This document shows positions 1 to 7,762 of a stretch of 38,141 nt of DNA, in pieces. Made by a program: the position numbers and the translations under genes. How positions within the stretch are numbered: the stretch's first letter is position 1; every line of letters begins with the position of its first letter. Origin of the DNA: Chitinophaga pinensis (GTDB lineage Bacteria; Bacteroidota; Bacteroidia; Chitinophagales; Chitinophagaceae); contig CAMDVD010000037.1 of NCBI GenBank assembly GCA_945878115.1, forward strand, positions 1-38,141. Reading direction: 5' to 3'. The notes beneath the pieces are model-generated. The model saw only the letters and a list, made by a program, of their open reading frames with translations. It ran no database searches and was not told where the DNA came from.

Positions 1-2
1 AT

Positions 3-588
3 TCTGGAACATTTGGTGGTGTAACTTATACAGCTGATGGTTCACATAACTTAACGTTTACGAATGTTGCAGGATGTGATTCAGTTCATACTTATAATGT
101 AACAATCAACTACAGCAATACTGGTAACAGCTCAACAACAGCTTGTAATTCAACAGTAGTAGATGGTGTTACTTATACAGCAAGTGGTTCACATAACCAT
201 ACTTACATGAATGTAGCAGGATGTGATTCAGTTCATACTTATAATGTAACAATCAACTACAGCAATACTGGTTCAAGCAACCATACAGCATGTAATTCTG
301 GAACATTTGGTGGTGTAACTTATACAGCTGATGGTTCACATAACTTAACGTTTACGAACGCAGCAGGATGTGATTCAGTTCATACTTACAATGTAACAAT
401 CAACTACAGCAATACTGGTTCATCTAACCATACAGCTTGTAACTCAGGAACATTTGGTGGACAATTGTATACAACAAGTGGTTCACATAGCTTAACGTTT
501 ACGAACGCAGCAGGATGTGATTCAGTTCATACTTACAATGTAACCATCAATAATAGCACTGCAAATACAACATCTGTAACTGCTTGCG
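3..588 (+). repeat. Four tandem 147-bp coding repeats
   Basis: The same stretch (attctggaacatttggtgg) occurs at the window's left edge and again near 295, two periods of 147 bp apart. Units starting near 1, 148, 295 and 442 encode 49-residue repeats with only a few substitutions. The array begins outside the window, so its full copy number is unknown. Confidence 0.9.
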
Positions 589-2294
589 GTACCTATACAT
601 GGACTTGTAATGGAACAACCTATACAACTTCTGGTAACTATACATGTACTTCTACAAATGGATCTGGTTGTCTTCATACAGAGACTTTAGCCTTAACTAT
701 TACAACTACGACGAATGCAACATTAAATGCAACAGCTTGTGATACTTATACATGGTCTTGTAATGGTACAACGTACACAGTAGGCGGTATATATACTTGC
801 ACTTCTACTTCAGGAAATTGTACAACTATTACAACTTTGAATTTAGTAATCAATTCAAGCACAACTTCGAGCACTTCTCAAACTGCTTGTGATACGTATA
901 CTTGGTCTTGTAATGGTACAGTTTATACAACATCAGGTACATATACTTGCACTTCAATTAATGGAGCTGGATGTGTAAATACTGCAACTTTAAATCTGAC
1001 TGTTAATTATAGTACGTCAAATACTGTTACTGTAGGTAGTTGTGGTTCATATACATGGTCATGCAATGGAGTAACCTATGCATCAACAGGAATTTATACA
1101 TGTACATCCTTGAATGTTGCAGGTTGTGTACATACTGAAACATTGAATTTAACTGTTTCAAGTGCACCGATTGTGACTGGTTTAAATATGATAAGTATTA
1201 CTGGTGTAACAGCAGTAGCAAATTGGATAGCTTCACCAGGAGCTGCTTGGTATGAATTGCGTTATAAACCTACTTCTTCCCCGTCGTCATCATTTATTTC
1301 TGCAAGTATTATAGCGCCTAATACTTCGAAATCTATCTCAGGATTAACTCCAGGAACGCCTTATGATATTCAAATTCGTTCATTCTGTTCTCAAAATACA
1401 GTAGGTAGTTGGTCAAGCGTAATTAATTTTGCAACACCTCTTACATGCGGTACCCCAACAGGCCTTGCAATAAGTGCTATTACAAGTACAACAGCTACAG
1501 CTTCATGGACTGCTGTTTCAGGTGCTCAGTATTACAATGTTCGCTACAAAATAACTTCAGGTTCTACTTGGACTACAGTTACATCTACTGCAACTAGCAA
1601 AGGTTTAACTGGATTAGTTGGTGGTTCAACTTATGAAGTTCAAGTTGCTACCGTTTGTGCAGGTATTACAAGTGCATATTCATCATCTGTGATTTTCAAC
1701 ACCGCTGCGCCTTGTGGCACACCAACAGGATTAGTTGTAACGAATATTTCTAACACTGCTTCTAAACTTAATTGGAATGCAGTTTCAGGAGCAGGATATT
1801 ACGGTGTACGTTGGAAAGCGGTAACTGCCTCTGTTTGGACTTCAGGTTCATCTACACTTACTAATAAGGCTATAACTGGTTTGACTGCAGGAACTCAATA
1901 TGAATTCCAAGTACAAGCTATATGCGGATCTACTCCAGGTTCTTACAGCACTTCTACACTTTGGACAACTACAACGTCAACTCCACCAGTGGTAATTGGA
2001 AATGTAATTGGCAAAGTGATAAATACAGAAGAAGTATTGAATAGCAGTGTTAATATTTATCCTAATCCAACTACAGATATCTTGAATATTGATTTATCTG
2101 TAATGGTTTCTGAAACAACAACTATTCGTTTATTAGATATGAGTGGACGTGTTGTGAAAGAAGTTAAGATGAAATCTGAAAAAGGTGTAAATACGTATGC
2201 AATTAGTCTTAACGAATTGACAAACGGAATATATGCTCTTCAAGTGTTTGAAAATGAAACATTGACTCATGTGAGCAAAATTCAAAAGAAGTAA
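3..2294 (+). CDS. Secreted repeat/FN3 adhesin-like protein with T9SS sorting domain (5' end outside window)
   Basis: The frame is open from the first complete codon of the window, so this is the C-terminal part (about 763 residues) of a longer protein; the first in-frame ATG, at 207, lies inside a repeat and is not the start. The N-terminal part has four nearly identical 49-residue units containing motifs such as AGCDSVHTYNVTINYSNTG. About five more diverged units of roughly 50 residues follow, with the pattern YTWxCNGxxYTxxGxYTC. Three fibronectin type III domains come next (about bases 1165-1980). The C-terminus carries VNIYPNPTTDILNI and ends in a short Lys-rich tail, the usual type A T9SS sorting domain. 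From family knowledge it should cross the outer membrane by T9SS and be anchored or released at the surface. An adhesion role is inferred from architecture only. A strong terminator follows. Confidence 0.9.
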   Translation, partial: SGTFGGVTYTADGSHNLTFTNVAGCDSVHTYNVTINYSNTGNSSTTACNSTVVDGVTYTASGSHNHTYMNVAGCDSVHTYNVTINYSNTGSSNHTACNSGTFGGVTYTADGSHNLTFTNAAGCDSVHTYNVTINYSNTGSSNHTACNSGTFGGQLYTTSGSHSLTFTNAAGCDSVHTYNVTINNSTANTTSVTACGTYTWTCNGTTYTTSGNYTCTSTNGSGCLHTETLALTITTTTNATLNATACDTYTWSCNGTTYTVGGIYTCTSTSGNCTTITTLNLVINSSTTSSTSQTACDTYTWSCNGTVYTTSGTYTCTSINGAGCVNTATLNLTVNYSTSNTVTVGSCGSYTWSCNGVTYASTGIYTCTSLNVAGCVHTETLNLTVSSAPIVTGLNMISITGVTAVANWIASPGAAWYELRYKPTSSPSSSFISASIIAPNTSKSISGLTPGTPYDIQIRSFCSQNTVGSWSSVINFATPLTCGTPTGLAISAITSTTATASWTAVSGAQYYNVRYKITSGSTWTTVTSTATSKGLTGLVGGSTYEVQVATVCAGITSAYSSSVIFNTAAPCGTPTGLVVTNISNTASKLNWNAVSGAGYYGVRWKAVTASVWTSGSSTLTNKAITGLTAGTQYEFQVQAICGSTPGSYSTSTLWTTTTSTPPVVIGNVIGKVINTEEVLNSSVNIYPNPTTDILNIDLSVMVSETTTIRLLDMSGRVVKEVKMKSEKGVNTYAISLNELTNGIYALQVFENETLTHVSKIQKK

Positions 2295-2319
2295 TATCTA
2301 ATTTTGAATAAATAGAATT

Positions 2320-2360
2320 AAGGCTGTCTTAAATGAAAATTTTAAGACAGCCTTTTTTTT
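2320..2360 (+). terminator. Rho-independent terminator of the adhesin gene
   Basis: A perfect 13-bp stem, aggctgtcttaaa (2321-2333) with tttaagacagcct (2341-2353), has a 7-nt loop and is followed by a run of T. It starts 26 bases after the stop codon. Confidence 0.9.
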
Positions 2361-2667
2361 ATTCTTGTACTTGGTGTTTAAAGTGAAAGTGATTTAAGTT
2401 CAGAATAGTAATGAACCACTCTTTTTAGAAAATCATGCTCTTATTGAGTAAGAAAAGGATAGGGAAAACTAAATCAGGAAATCAATATCTTGTAAATTCT
2501 GGATCTACATTCTAGGTTTTGACCATTGTTCTTCATTTAGTATCTGTGTTCTTCAGCAACATTAAATGCATAAATTGATAATTTCCTTTTAGTCAAGCCT
2601 AGTATTTCTTTCAGGGAAATTGAAACTGTAACTGCCCTTATATTATTTTTATTTTAAATAAATCCCA
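2361..2667. other. Intergenic region with no recognised feature
   Basis: I see no convincing ORF, hairpin or repeat between the terminator and the promoter box of the next gene. Confidence 0.5.
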
Positions 2668-2675
2668 TACATTTG
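2668..2675 (+). promoter_or_regulatory. TAnnTTTG (-7) promoter box
   Basis: TACATTTG lies 18 bases before the ATG at 2694. It matches the Bacteroidota primary sigma -7 consensus TAnnTTTG. No clear -33 TTG is visible at the usual distance. Confidence 0.5.
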
Positions 2676-2693
2676 AAAATGAAATTAGAAACA

Positions 2694-3080
2694 ATGAAAA
2701 AAATTCTTTTTGCATGTATATGTATTGCATTTTTTAACATGAGTTGCAATGATAAAACGTCGTCACAAAATAAGGAAGCTGCTATTCGAGTTAAACACCA
2801 TTTGAATATTCCTGAAAAAGGCATAGAAAGTTTGATGGAAGCAAATAGCACAAAAATTATCGAAGGAACCGATGGTAGTGTATTAATAATTATTGGCGAA
2901 GTAAACCGTAAAAAAGTAGATATCACCATCAAGAAGGGTGATAAAATAATAGAAGAGAGATTAGTGGAAGAGAAGGAGAGTATAAGATTTGACTATGAAG
3001 GTATCAACTATACCATTGACATACGAGATATCAAGAAACCTTTGATTGGAGTTGGAAAAGTTAATTTAAAGATTAAGTAA
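2694..3080 (+). CDS. Small predicted lipoprotein, function unknown
   Basis: A 128-residue protein beginning MKKILFACICIAFF, with a short hydrophobic signal and a Cys in the context NMSC that could serve as a lipobox, followed by a Ser/Lys-rich linker. The rest is Lys- and Glu-rich with alternating beta-type segments (VLIIIGEV, VDITIKKGDKII). I do not recognise a family. The ATG at 2694 is chosen over the in-frame TTG at 2673 because that TTG lies inside a TAnnTTTG promoter box and the ATG gives a clean signal peptide. It stands alone between the adhesin gene and tadA. Confidence 0.65.
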   Translation: MKKILFACICIAFFNMSCNDKTSSQNKEAAIRVKHHLNIPEKGIESLMEANSTKIIEGTDGSVLIIIGEVNRKKVDITIKKGDKIIEERLVEEKESIRFDYEGINYTIDIRDIKKPLIGVGKVNLKIK

Positions 3081-3220
3081 TTTATTTTCCATTAGAAATA
3101 CTAGATGATTTGGTAATTAATTTGGATTAGGTTTTATCTAGTGAGTAATTATCTGAATTATTTAAGAATATGTATAAGTAAACTTAATATAACATAAGAA
3201 AAATAGATTTGAATGATGAC

Positions 3221-3306
3221 TGTATTGCGGCAACGATTGTAATGGAAATCCTTTTTGCTTGCTTTGAAGCAAAAAGATTGAAATGGAAAGCGTGCCTGCC
3301 GCCCCA
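3221..3306 (-). repeat. Dispersed GCGGCA/TGCCGC palindromic element, copy A
   Basis: Read on the minus strand it runs GGGCGGCA, CACGCT, CAATCTTTTTGCTT, a 6-nt loop, AAGCAAAAAGGATTTCC, ATCGTTGCCGCAAT. The outer arms GCGGCA/TGCCGC (3227-3232 and 3297-3302) and the inner arms CTTTTTGCTT/AAGCAAAAAG pair perfectly. Close copies lie at 13414 and 26147 and a diverged one at 18690. Confidence 0.8.
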
Positions 3307-3364
3307 AATGTTTTCAATACAACTTTAGTATAATTACAATAATAAACTTCTCAATACACAAAAA

Positions 3365-3799
3365 GTGAATCCGAATTTCTACATGCAACAAGCATTATTA
3401 GAGGCTAAAAAGGCATTCCAAAAAGACGAAGTACCTGTAGGAGCTATTGTTGTTATGCAGGATCAAATCATAGGTAAAGGGTATAATCAAGTGGAGTTAT
3501 TACAAGATGCAACAGCTCATGCAGAAATTATTGCCTTGACTTCTGCGTTTCAATTTATTGGAGGTAAATACTTACCAGAGGCAACCTTGTATGTAACTGT
3601 AGAACCTTGCTTGATGTGTGCTGGCGCTCTATATTGGAGCAAAATTGGTAAAATTATTTATGGTGCTGCTGATGAAAAAAATGGGTTTAAAAAACATTGT
3701 CCGCATAGTCCCTTTCATCCAAAGACAATCATTGAACAAGGCCTTCTAGCAATGGATTGTGCAAATTTGATGAAAGATTTTTTTAAATTGAAAAGATAG
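3365..3799 (+). CDS. tadA: tRNA-specific adenosine deaminase (A34 to inosine)
   Basis: A 144-residue cytidine/deoxycytidylate-deaminase fold protein. It carries the zinc and catalytic motif HAE (His52, Glu54) and the PCLMC motif (Cys82, Cys85). The N-terminal MQQALLEAKKAF and DEVPVGAIVV segments are typical of TadA rather than of other deaminases, and the length is normal for the family. TadA deaminates the wobble adenosine of tRNA-Arg(ACG) in the cytoplasm. The GTG start at 3365 gives the expected N-terminal helix; the ATG at 3383 would also leave the core intact. It appears monocistronic, with repeat copy A directly upstream. Confidence 0.92.
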   Translation: MNPNFYMQQALLEAKKAFQKDEVPVGAIVVMQDQIIGKGYNQVELLQDATAHAEIIALTSAFQFIGGKYLPEATLYVTVEPCLMCAGALYWSKIGKIIYGAADEKNGFKKHCPHSPFHPKTIIEQGLLAMDCANLMKDFFKLKR

Positions 3800-3908
3800 A
3801 ATTCGCATATACTCTATTCATTCTATTGGTATCAATTCCGCATGGTGATGGAGATAAATAGTGCATGTTATTTTGTTTAATTTTAACGACCAAGTATTTT
3901 TCCTATCT

Positions 3909-3916
3909 TACATTTG
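3909..3916 (+). promoter_or_regulatory. TAnnTTTG promoter box upstream of the DUF4197 gene
   Basis: TACATTTG lies 13 bases before the ATG at 3930, which implies a very short leader. No obvious -33 TTG. Confidence 0.5.
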
Positions 3917-3929
3917 AAAAAAAAATCAC

Positions 3930-4697
3930 ATGAAGCATTTACTTTTTTTATTCTTGTTCACGTCACTTAGTATAATGATGCCTGCACAATCTTTGAAAAG
4001 TTTGGTAAACAAATCTAAATCGATAATACAGGAAGGAACGAAGACAAATAAAAGCAATTCATCGTCCAATAATTTAATAGGGAGCAATTTGAGCAATGCA
4101 GATATTCTGGATGGATTGAGAGAGGCACTTAAAGTTGGTACACAAAATGCATCTGGTAAATTGAATAAAACGAATGGTTTTTTTACCAATCAATTGATTA
4201 AAATCTTAATGCCTCCTGAAGCAAAAAAAATTGAATCTACCTTACGGTCATTTGGTTTTAATAAACAATGCGATAATTTGATATTAAGCATGAATCGTGC
4301 TGCTGAAGATGCGGCAGGACAAGCAGTTCCAATTTTTGTGAATGCTATCATGCACATGACTATCAACGATGGACTGAGTATTTTAAGAGGAGGTAATAAT
4401 GCGGCTACCATTTTCTTGAAGCAAGCGACCAGTAGTGCGTTGACAACTGCCTTTCGCCCGGTGATTGAAAATTCTTTAAACAAAGTTGGTGCTACAAGAT
4501 ATTGGTCAGATGTTTTTACGACGTATAATAAATTGCCTATTACTCGAAATAAAGTCAATACAGATTTGGCAGGTTATGTTACAGAAAGGGCACTGAATGG
4601 GCTTTTTACAACGGTTGCAGAGGAAGAAGCGAATATTCGCCAAAACCCTTCTGCTCGCGTATCTGGCATATTGCAAAAAGTATTTGGCGGTGAATAG
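3930..4697 (+). CDS. DUF4197 family secreted protein
   Basis: A 255-residue protein with an N-terminal signal peptide (MKHLLFLFLFTSLSIMMPAQS). A low-complexity Ser/Asn linker (about 28-50) precedes a helical domain. The domain has the DUF4197 hallmarks: a segment near GLREALKVGTQNAS, then PPEAKKIESTLRSFG, MNRAAEDAA, ILRGGNNAAT and a YWSDVFTTYN motif, ending in VAEEEANIRQNPSAR. The family is common in Bacteroidota and Proteobacteria and has no established biochemical role. The protein is probably periplasmic. It converges with the prohibitin-like gene 47 bp downstream; no clear terminator separates them. Confidence 0.85.
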   Translation: MKHLLFLFLFTSLSIMMPAQSLKSLVNKSKSIIQEGTKTNKSNSSSNNLIGSNLSNADILDGLREALKVGTQNASGKLNKTNGFFTNQLIKILMPPEAKKIESTLRSFGFNKQCDNLILSMNRAAEDAAGQAVPIFVNAIMHMTINDGLSILRGGNNAATIFLKQATSSALTTAFRPVIENSLNKVGATRYWSDVFTTYNKLPITRNKVNTDLAGYVTERALNGLFTTVAEEEANIRQNPSARVSGILQKVFGGE

Positions 4698-4744
4698 TTC
4701 ACAGGGAATAACCGCTTGTTTTTTTTAAACTTGTTTTACCTAAA

Positions 4745-5656
4745 CTACTTCGTATCCAATATTACATTGCCACCTTTATTGGGCATAATAATCACTTTTG
4801 TATTGGCAGAAGTTGCGATTTCTCGATAAGCTTTTATTTGTTCGTATTGTAATTGTTTATCAGAAAGTCCTTCATTGATAATGCGTTGATAGTCAGCAAT
4901 ACCTTGCGCTTCAACTCTTTTACGTTCTGCTTCTTGTTTTTCTTTTTGCAATACAAATTGCATTTTTTGCGCATCTTGCTCTGCATTAATTTTACTTTCA
5001 ATGGTCAATTTTACAGCTTGTGGTAAAGATATATTTCGCACTAATAAATTCTCCAGTATAAGCCCACGTTTTACAAATTCTTCATTGATATCTTTGAAAA
5101 TACGATGTTGAAATTCGTCACGCTTGGTTGAATAAAGTTCTACAGCATCATAATAAACAGCATTGTCTCTGATTCGGGTTCGAGCTACAGGTCGTATTAT
5201 TTTATCTTTAAATTCTGAACCTACTTGTTTGATAAGTTCGGGTGCATGTTGCGCATTTACTTTATATAAAACAGACAAATCAATCGTTACTTCTAATCCA
5301 TCACGAGTGAGTACCCGTATGGCATCATCTCCATTTTTATCTCCTTCATCTTTGATGCCACTCATGGTATAATTTTGGGTTCTTACATCTACAGAATTCA
5401 CATCTACCAAGGGGTTAACGATATTGAGTCCACTGTTTAAAATAGTAGGTTGTATTTTACCAAATAAAGACTGAACGCCGATATAACCAGCATCAATCTG
5501 TTTGACACAAGATGTAAGTACGCCGATGCTGACGATTAAAAATCCAGCCAGTCGCAAACCTTTCTTTAATTTGCTTGGGTCTTGGAATTTTGAAATGGAA
5601 GCTGGTAATCTATTGGAAATAAGGAATAGGATTAAACCTAAAAATAAAAGGAACAT
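4745..5656 (-). CDS. Prohibitin-like SPFH/Band 7 membrane protein
   Basis: A 303-residue protein with a short hydrophobic N-terminus, a second hydrophobic stretch (about 33-50, GFLIVSIGVLTSC), and then an SPFH domain starting at VKQIDAGYIGVQ. Typical features follow: GLNIVNPLVDV, TRDGLEVTIDLSVLYKV and the EFVKRGLILENLLVRNISLP segment. A charged coiled-coil region rich in Glu, Lys and Gln (about 225-285) comes before a short hydrophobic tail. Bacterial prohibitin homologues form large membrane-associated rings and are linked to protease or membrane-domain organisation; the specific role here is unknown. No operon partner: it is convergent with the DUF4197 gene and divergent from dnaN. Confidence 0.88.
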   Translation of the reverse strand: MFLLFLGLILFLISNRLPASISKFQDPSKLKKGLRLAGFLIVSIGVLTSCVKQIDAGYIGVQSLFGKIQPTILNSGLNIVNPLVDVNSVDVRTQNYTMSGIKDEGDKNGDDAIRVLTRDGLEVTIDLSVLYKVNAQHAPELIKQVGSEFKDKIIRPVARTRIRDNAVYYDAVELYSTKRDEFQHRIFKDINEEFVKRGLILENLLVRNISLPQAVKLTIESKINAEQDAQKMQFVLQKEKQEAERKRVEAQGIADYQRIINEGLSDKQLQYEQIKAYREIATSANTKVIIMPNKGGNVILDTK

Positions 5657-5806
5657 AGATTTTTTTTGTAAAACTAACCTAAAGCGAGAGTACAGAAAAA
5701 AAATTATTGATGAGTGGTATTCTGTATGGATGGGCTAATAATTCTTATAACTTTTCATAAGCAAATGCTTTCTTATACTTCTTACAAAATTTAAAAGTAA
5801 ACACTC

Positions 5807-5814
5807 TATATTTG
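5807..5814 (+). promoter_or_regulatory. TAnnTTTG promoter box of dnaN
   Basis: TATATTTG lies 21 bases before the ATG at 5836, on the plus strand in the divergent gap between the prohibitin-like gene and dnaN. Confidence 0.55.
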
Positions 5815-5835
5815 CTCCAAATCAAACAAAATACC

Positions 5836-6951
5836 ATGCGATTTATAGTATCCTCGAGCACACTTCTTAAAAACCTACAAAGTATTAGTGGCATCATTAG
5901 TTCAAATAATGTTTTGCCAATTTTAGAATCTTTTCTTTTTGAATTGAGCGATTCGAAATTAACCGTTGTGAGTACCGACTTGGAGACCATGATGAAGGTG
6001 AGTATGGATGTACAGTCACAACAAGAAGGATCTCTTTGTATTCAATCCAAAGTATTGTTGGAATATTTAAAAAATTTGCCAGAACAACCAATCACTTTTG
6101 ATATTAATATTCAAGATTTTGGTATAGATATTACCAGTGAACAAGGTAAGTATAAAATAGTAGGTGAAGATGCAAAGAATTATCCAACAGCGCCTGTTGC
6201 AGATGATACTACACAATTTAACATGTCGGCAGCTGAGTTGAGTGATGGTATTGGTAAAACAATTATAGCAGTTAGTAATGATGATTTAAGACCGGCTATG
6301 AGTGGTGTATATTTTGAATTGGGCGTGAACACCATGACGCTTGTTGCTACCGATGCACATCGTTTGGTACGTTGTATCAAAACAAATGTCAATTGTCCGC
6401 AAGCAGATAAATTTATTATGCCGAAAAAGGCTTTAATGCAATTGAAAAATAACCTGAATACTTCTACAGAAATTACCGTTTCGTATAATCAAAATCATTT
6501 ATTTGTAGATGGAGAAAATATCCATTTGAGTTGTAGATTAATTGATGCAAAATTCCCAGATTATAAAGTAGTTATTCCAGCAGATAATCCTTTTAAATTG
6601 GTTTTGAATAAAAGTGAATTCGTAAGTGCATTGCGCCGTGTGAGTGTATTTGCGAATAAAACAACTAACCAAGTCGTATTAGATATTGAAGGATCTAGCT
6701 TACATCTATATGCGCAGGATGTTGATTTTTCGTTTGAAGGAAATGAGAGAATGACTTGCCAATATCTTGGCGAAGACATGAAGATTGCCTTCAATGCAAA
6801 ATTATTATTAGAACTTATATTGGTGATAGAAAGTGATGAAATATTATTTGAATTAAGTACACCTACAAGAGCAGGTTTAGTAAAACCAGAAGTGAAAAGA
6901 AACAATGAAGATTTGTTGATTTTAATTATGCCATTGATGATAGGGGCGTAG
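5836..6951 (+). CDS. dnaN: DNA polymerase III beta subunit (sliding clamp)
   Basis: A 371-residue protein, normal length for the beta clamp, starting MRFIVSSSTLLKNLQSISGI. The conserved segments of the three clamp domains are present, including LPILESFLFEL, GKYKIVGEDAKNYP, RPAMSGVYFEL and VATDAHRLVR. The C-terminus ends in LILIMPLMIGA, matching the usual MPMR-type hydrophobic end used in partner binding. It forms the ring that tethers DNA polymerase III to DNA. I use the ATG at 5836 because the in-frame TTG at 5812 is part of the promoter box TATATTTG. dnaN stands alone here, without dnaA or recF next to it. Confidence 0.96.
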   Translation: MRFIVSSSTLLKNLQSISGIISSNNVLPILESFLFELSDSKLTVVSTDLETMMKVSMDVQSQQEGSLCIQSKVLLEYLKNLPEQPITFDINIQDFGIDITSEQGKYKIVGEDAKNYPTAPVADDTTQFNMSAAELSDGIGKTIIAVSNDDLRPAMSGVYFELGVNTMTLVATDAHRLVRCIKTNVNCPQADKFIMPKKALMQLKNNLNTSTEITVSYNQNHLFVDGENIHLSCRLIDAKFPDYKVVIPADNPFKLVLNKSEFVSALRRVSVFANKTTNQVVLDIEGSSLHLYAQDVDFSFEGNERMTCQYLGEDMKIAFNAKLLLELILVIESDEILFELSTPTRAGLVKPEVKRNNEDLLILIMPLMIGA

Positions 6952-6975
6952 TGGTAAGCAACCTTAAAATAGATC

Positions 6976-7006
6976 TTGACAATTTGAAGGTTAAAATCTA
7001 TATTTG
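6976..7006 (+). promoter_or_regulatory. Bacteroidota promoter for the DUF4160-DUF2442 pair
   Basis: TTG at 6976-6978, a 20-nt spacer, then TATATTTG at 6999-7006. The ATG at 7010 is only 4 bases after the box, so the transcript may be leaderless or nearly so. Confidence 0.65.
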
Positions 7007-7009
7007 AAT

Positions 7010-7288
7010 ATGCCGAAAATTGCGATTTATAAATTTTTAACTTTTTTTATTTTCGCTTACGATGCGCTTAATGAGCCACCTCATTTGCATATTGTTAAAG
7101 AAAAAGGAAACCGTCAGCGTTCTGCAAAAATTTGGTTAGAGACTTTTAAGGTTGCAGAAACAGGAACACTAAACGAGAAGGAATTAAACCAAGCAATTAG
7201 TTTAATAAAAATGAATCAAATAATTCTGCTTGATGCATTTAATAAGGTTAAAAATGGTCAAAAAATAACCACTATAAAATTAAAATAA
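7010..7288 (+). CDS. DUF4160 family small protein
   Basis: A 92-residue protein starting MPKIAIYKFLTFFIFAYD, followed by the family signature EPPHLHIVKEKG, which corresponds to the H-x-P-H-x-H-type motif of DUF4160. The family is almost always paired with a DUF2442 gene, as here. Such pairs behave as small mobile accessory cassettes and have been suggested to be toxin-antitoxin-like, but no function is established. The ATG at 7010 is preferred over the in-frame TTG at 7004 because that TTG is in the promoter box. The stop codon is immediately followed by the ATG of the DUF2442 gene, so translation is probably coupled. Confidence 0.85.
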   Translation: MPKIAIYKFLTFFIFAYDALNEPPHLHIVKEKGNRQRSAKIWLETFKVAETGTLNEKELNQAISLIKMNQIILLDAFNKVKNGQKITTIKLK

Positions 7289-7549
7289 ATGACTACTACA
7301 CTTAAAAATACCAAAATTTGTATCGAAAAATTAAATTTCGACATAGTTGGAAAAATATCTCTAAAACTTGAAGATGGTCGTGTAATTATTGTTCCATTAA
7401 AATATTTCCCTGACATACAAAAGTTGCCAGTTGAAAAAAGGAAAAAATACACTATTGTTGACGACCGCACAGTACTTTTCTCTTATTCCGACTCTGTGTA
7501 TCATTTGGAAGATTTTATGGGATTAGAAAGCAAATGGCGAGAACGGTAG
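7289..7549 (+). CDS. DUF2442 family small protein, partner of DUF4160
   Basis: An 86-residue protein. The C-terminal half has the DUF2442 pattern: a hydrophobic strand with Gly-Arg (LEDGRVIIVPLKYFP), a basic helix (LPVEKRKKY) and a final segment (VYHLEDFMG) equivalent to the usual 'isv..LL' end. It begins on the base after the DUF4160 stop and is surely co-transcribed with it. Function unknown; DUF2442 proteins are small and cytoplasmic, and some are found in toxin-antitoxin-like pairs. It is one of four DUF2442-type sequences in this window (also 9851, 18996 and 28780). Confidence 0.82.
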   Translation: MTTTLKNTKICIEKLNFDIVGKISLKLEDGRVIIVPLKYFPDIQKLPVEKRKKYTIVDDRTVLFSYSDSVYHLEDFMGLESKWRER

Positions 7550-7557
7550 GACAATGT

Positions 7558-7646
7558 AGCTTATAACAAAATGCAAGCGCCAAAGCCTTGCTGCAGGCGC
7601 AACATAAGGCTGCAAGTGCCTGCAAGCAAAACGTTGAAATTATAAT
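7558..7646 (+). repeat. Complex palindromic element after the DUF4160-DUF2442 pair
   Basis: About 90 bp rich in nested inverted repeats. The main stem is TTGCT+GCAGGCGC (7588-7600) with GTGCCTGC+AGCAA (7616-7629), containing one bulged A. Alternative stems are AGCCTT/AAGGCT (7584-7589, 7606-7611) and GCGCC/GGCGC (7577-7581, 7596-7600). The ends carry TTATAAC (7561) and GTTGAAATTATAA (7633), which can also pair. It is much more GC-rich than its surroundings. Confidence 0.6.
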
Positions 7647-7725
7647 ATTGGAAAATTTTTAATGTTGAATATGTTTTATTAAATAAGTAACATCCTTTTC
7701 AAATCCTACTTCGCTATACAAATTT

Positions 7726-7733
7726 TAATTTTG
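7726..7733 (+). promoter_or_regulatory. Possible TAnnTTTG box of ispG
   Basis: TAATTTTG lies 29 bases before the ispG ATG. It fits the -7 consensus but the region is AT-rich and no -33 TTG is seen. Confidence 0.3.
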
Positions 7734-7762
7734 TTACTTTTACGCTTTATCATTTTTCATTT

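Noticed and set aside
3-588. CRISPR-like array at the left edge
   Set aside because: The 147-bp units are coding repeats in an open frame with no spacers between them.
4190-4558. 122-residue minus-strand ORF inside the DUF4197 gene
   Set aside because: It is antisense to a recognisable family protein and has no family resemblance itself. Other long antisense ORFs (6561-6905, 9475-9783, 23345-23617) were dropped for the same reason.
7004-7006. TTG starts for the genes at 2694, 5836 and 7010
   Set aside because: In each case the TTG is the end of a TAnnTTTG promoter box, and a proper ATG follows within 2-8 codons.
7558-7646. A true integron cassette
   Set aside because: No integrase is visible and the terminal arms fit the attC consensus only partly; kept as a weak suggestion in the findings.
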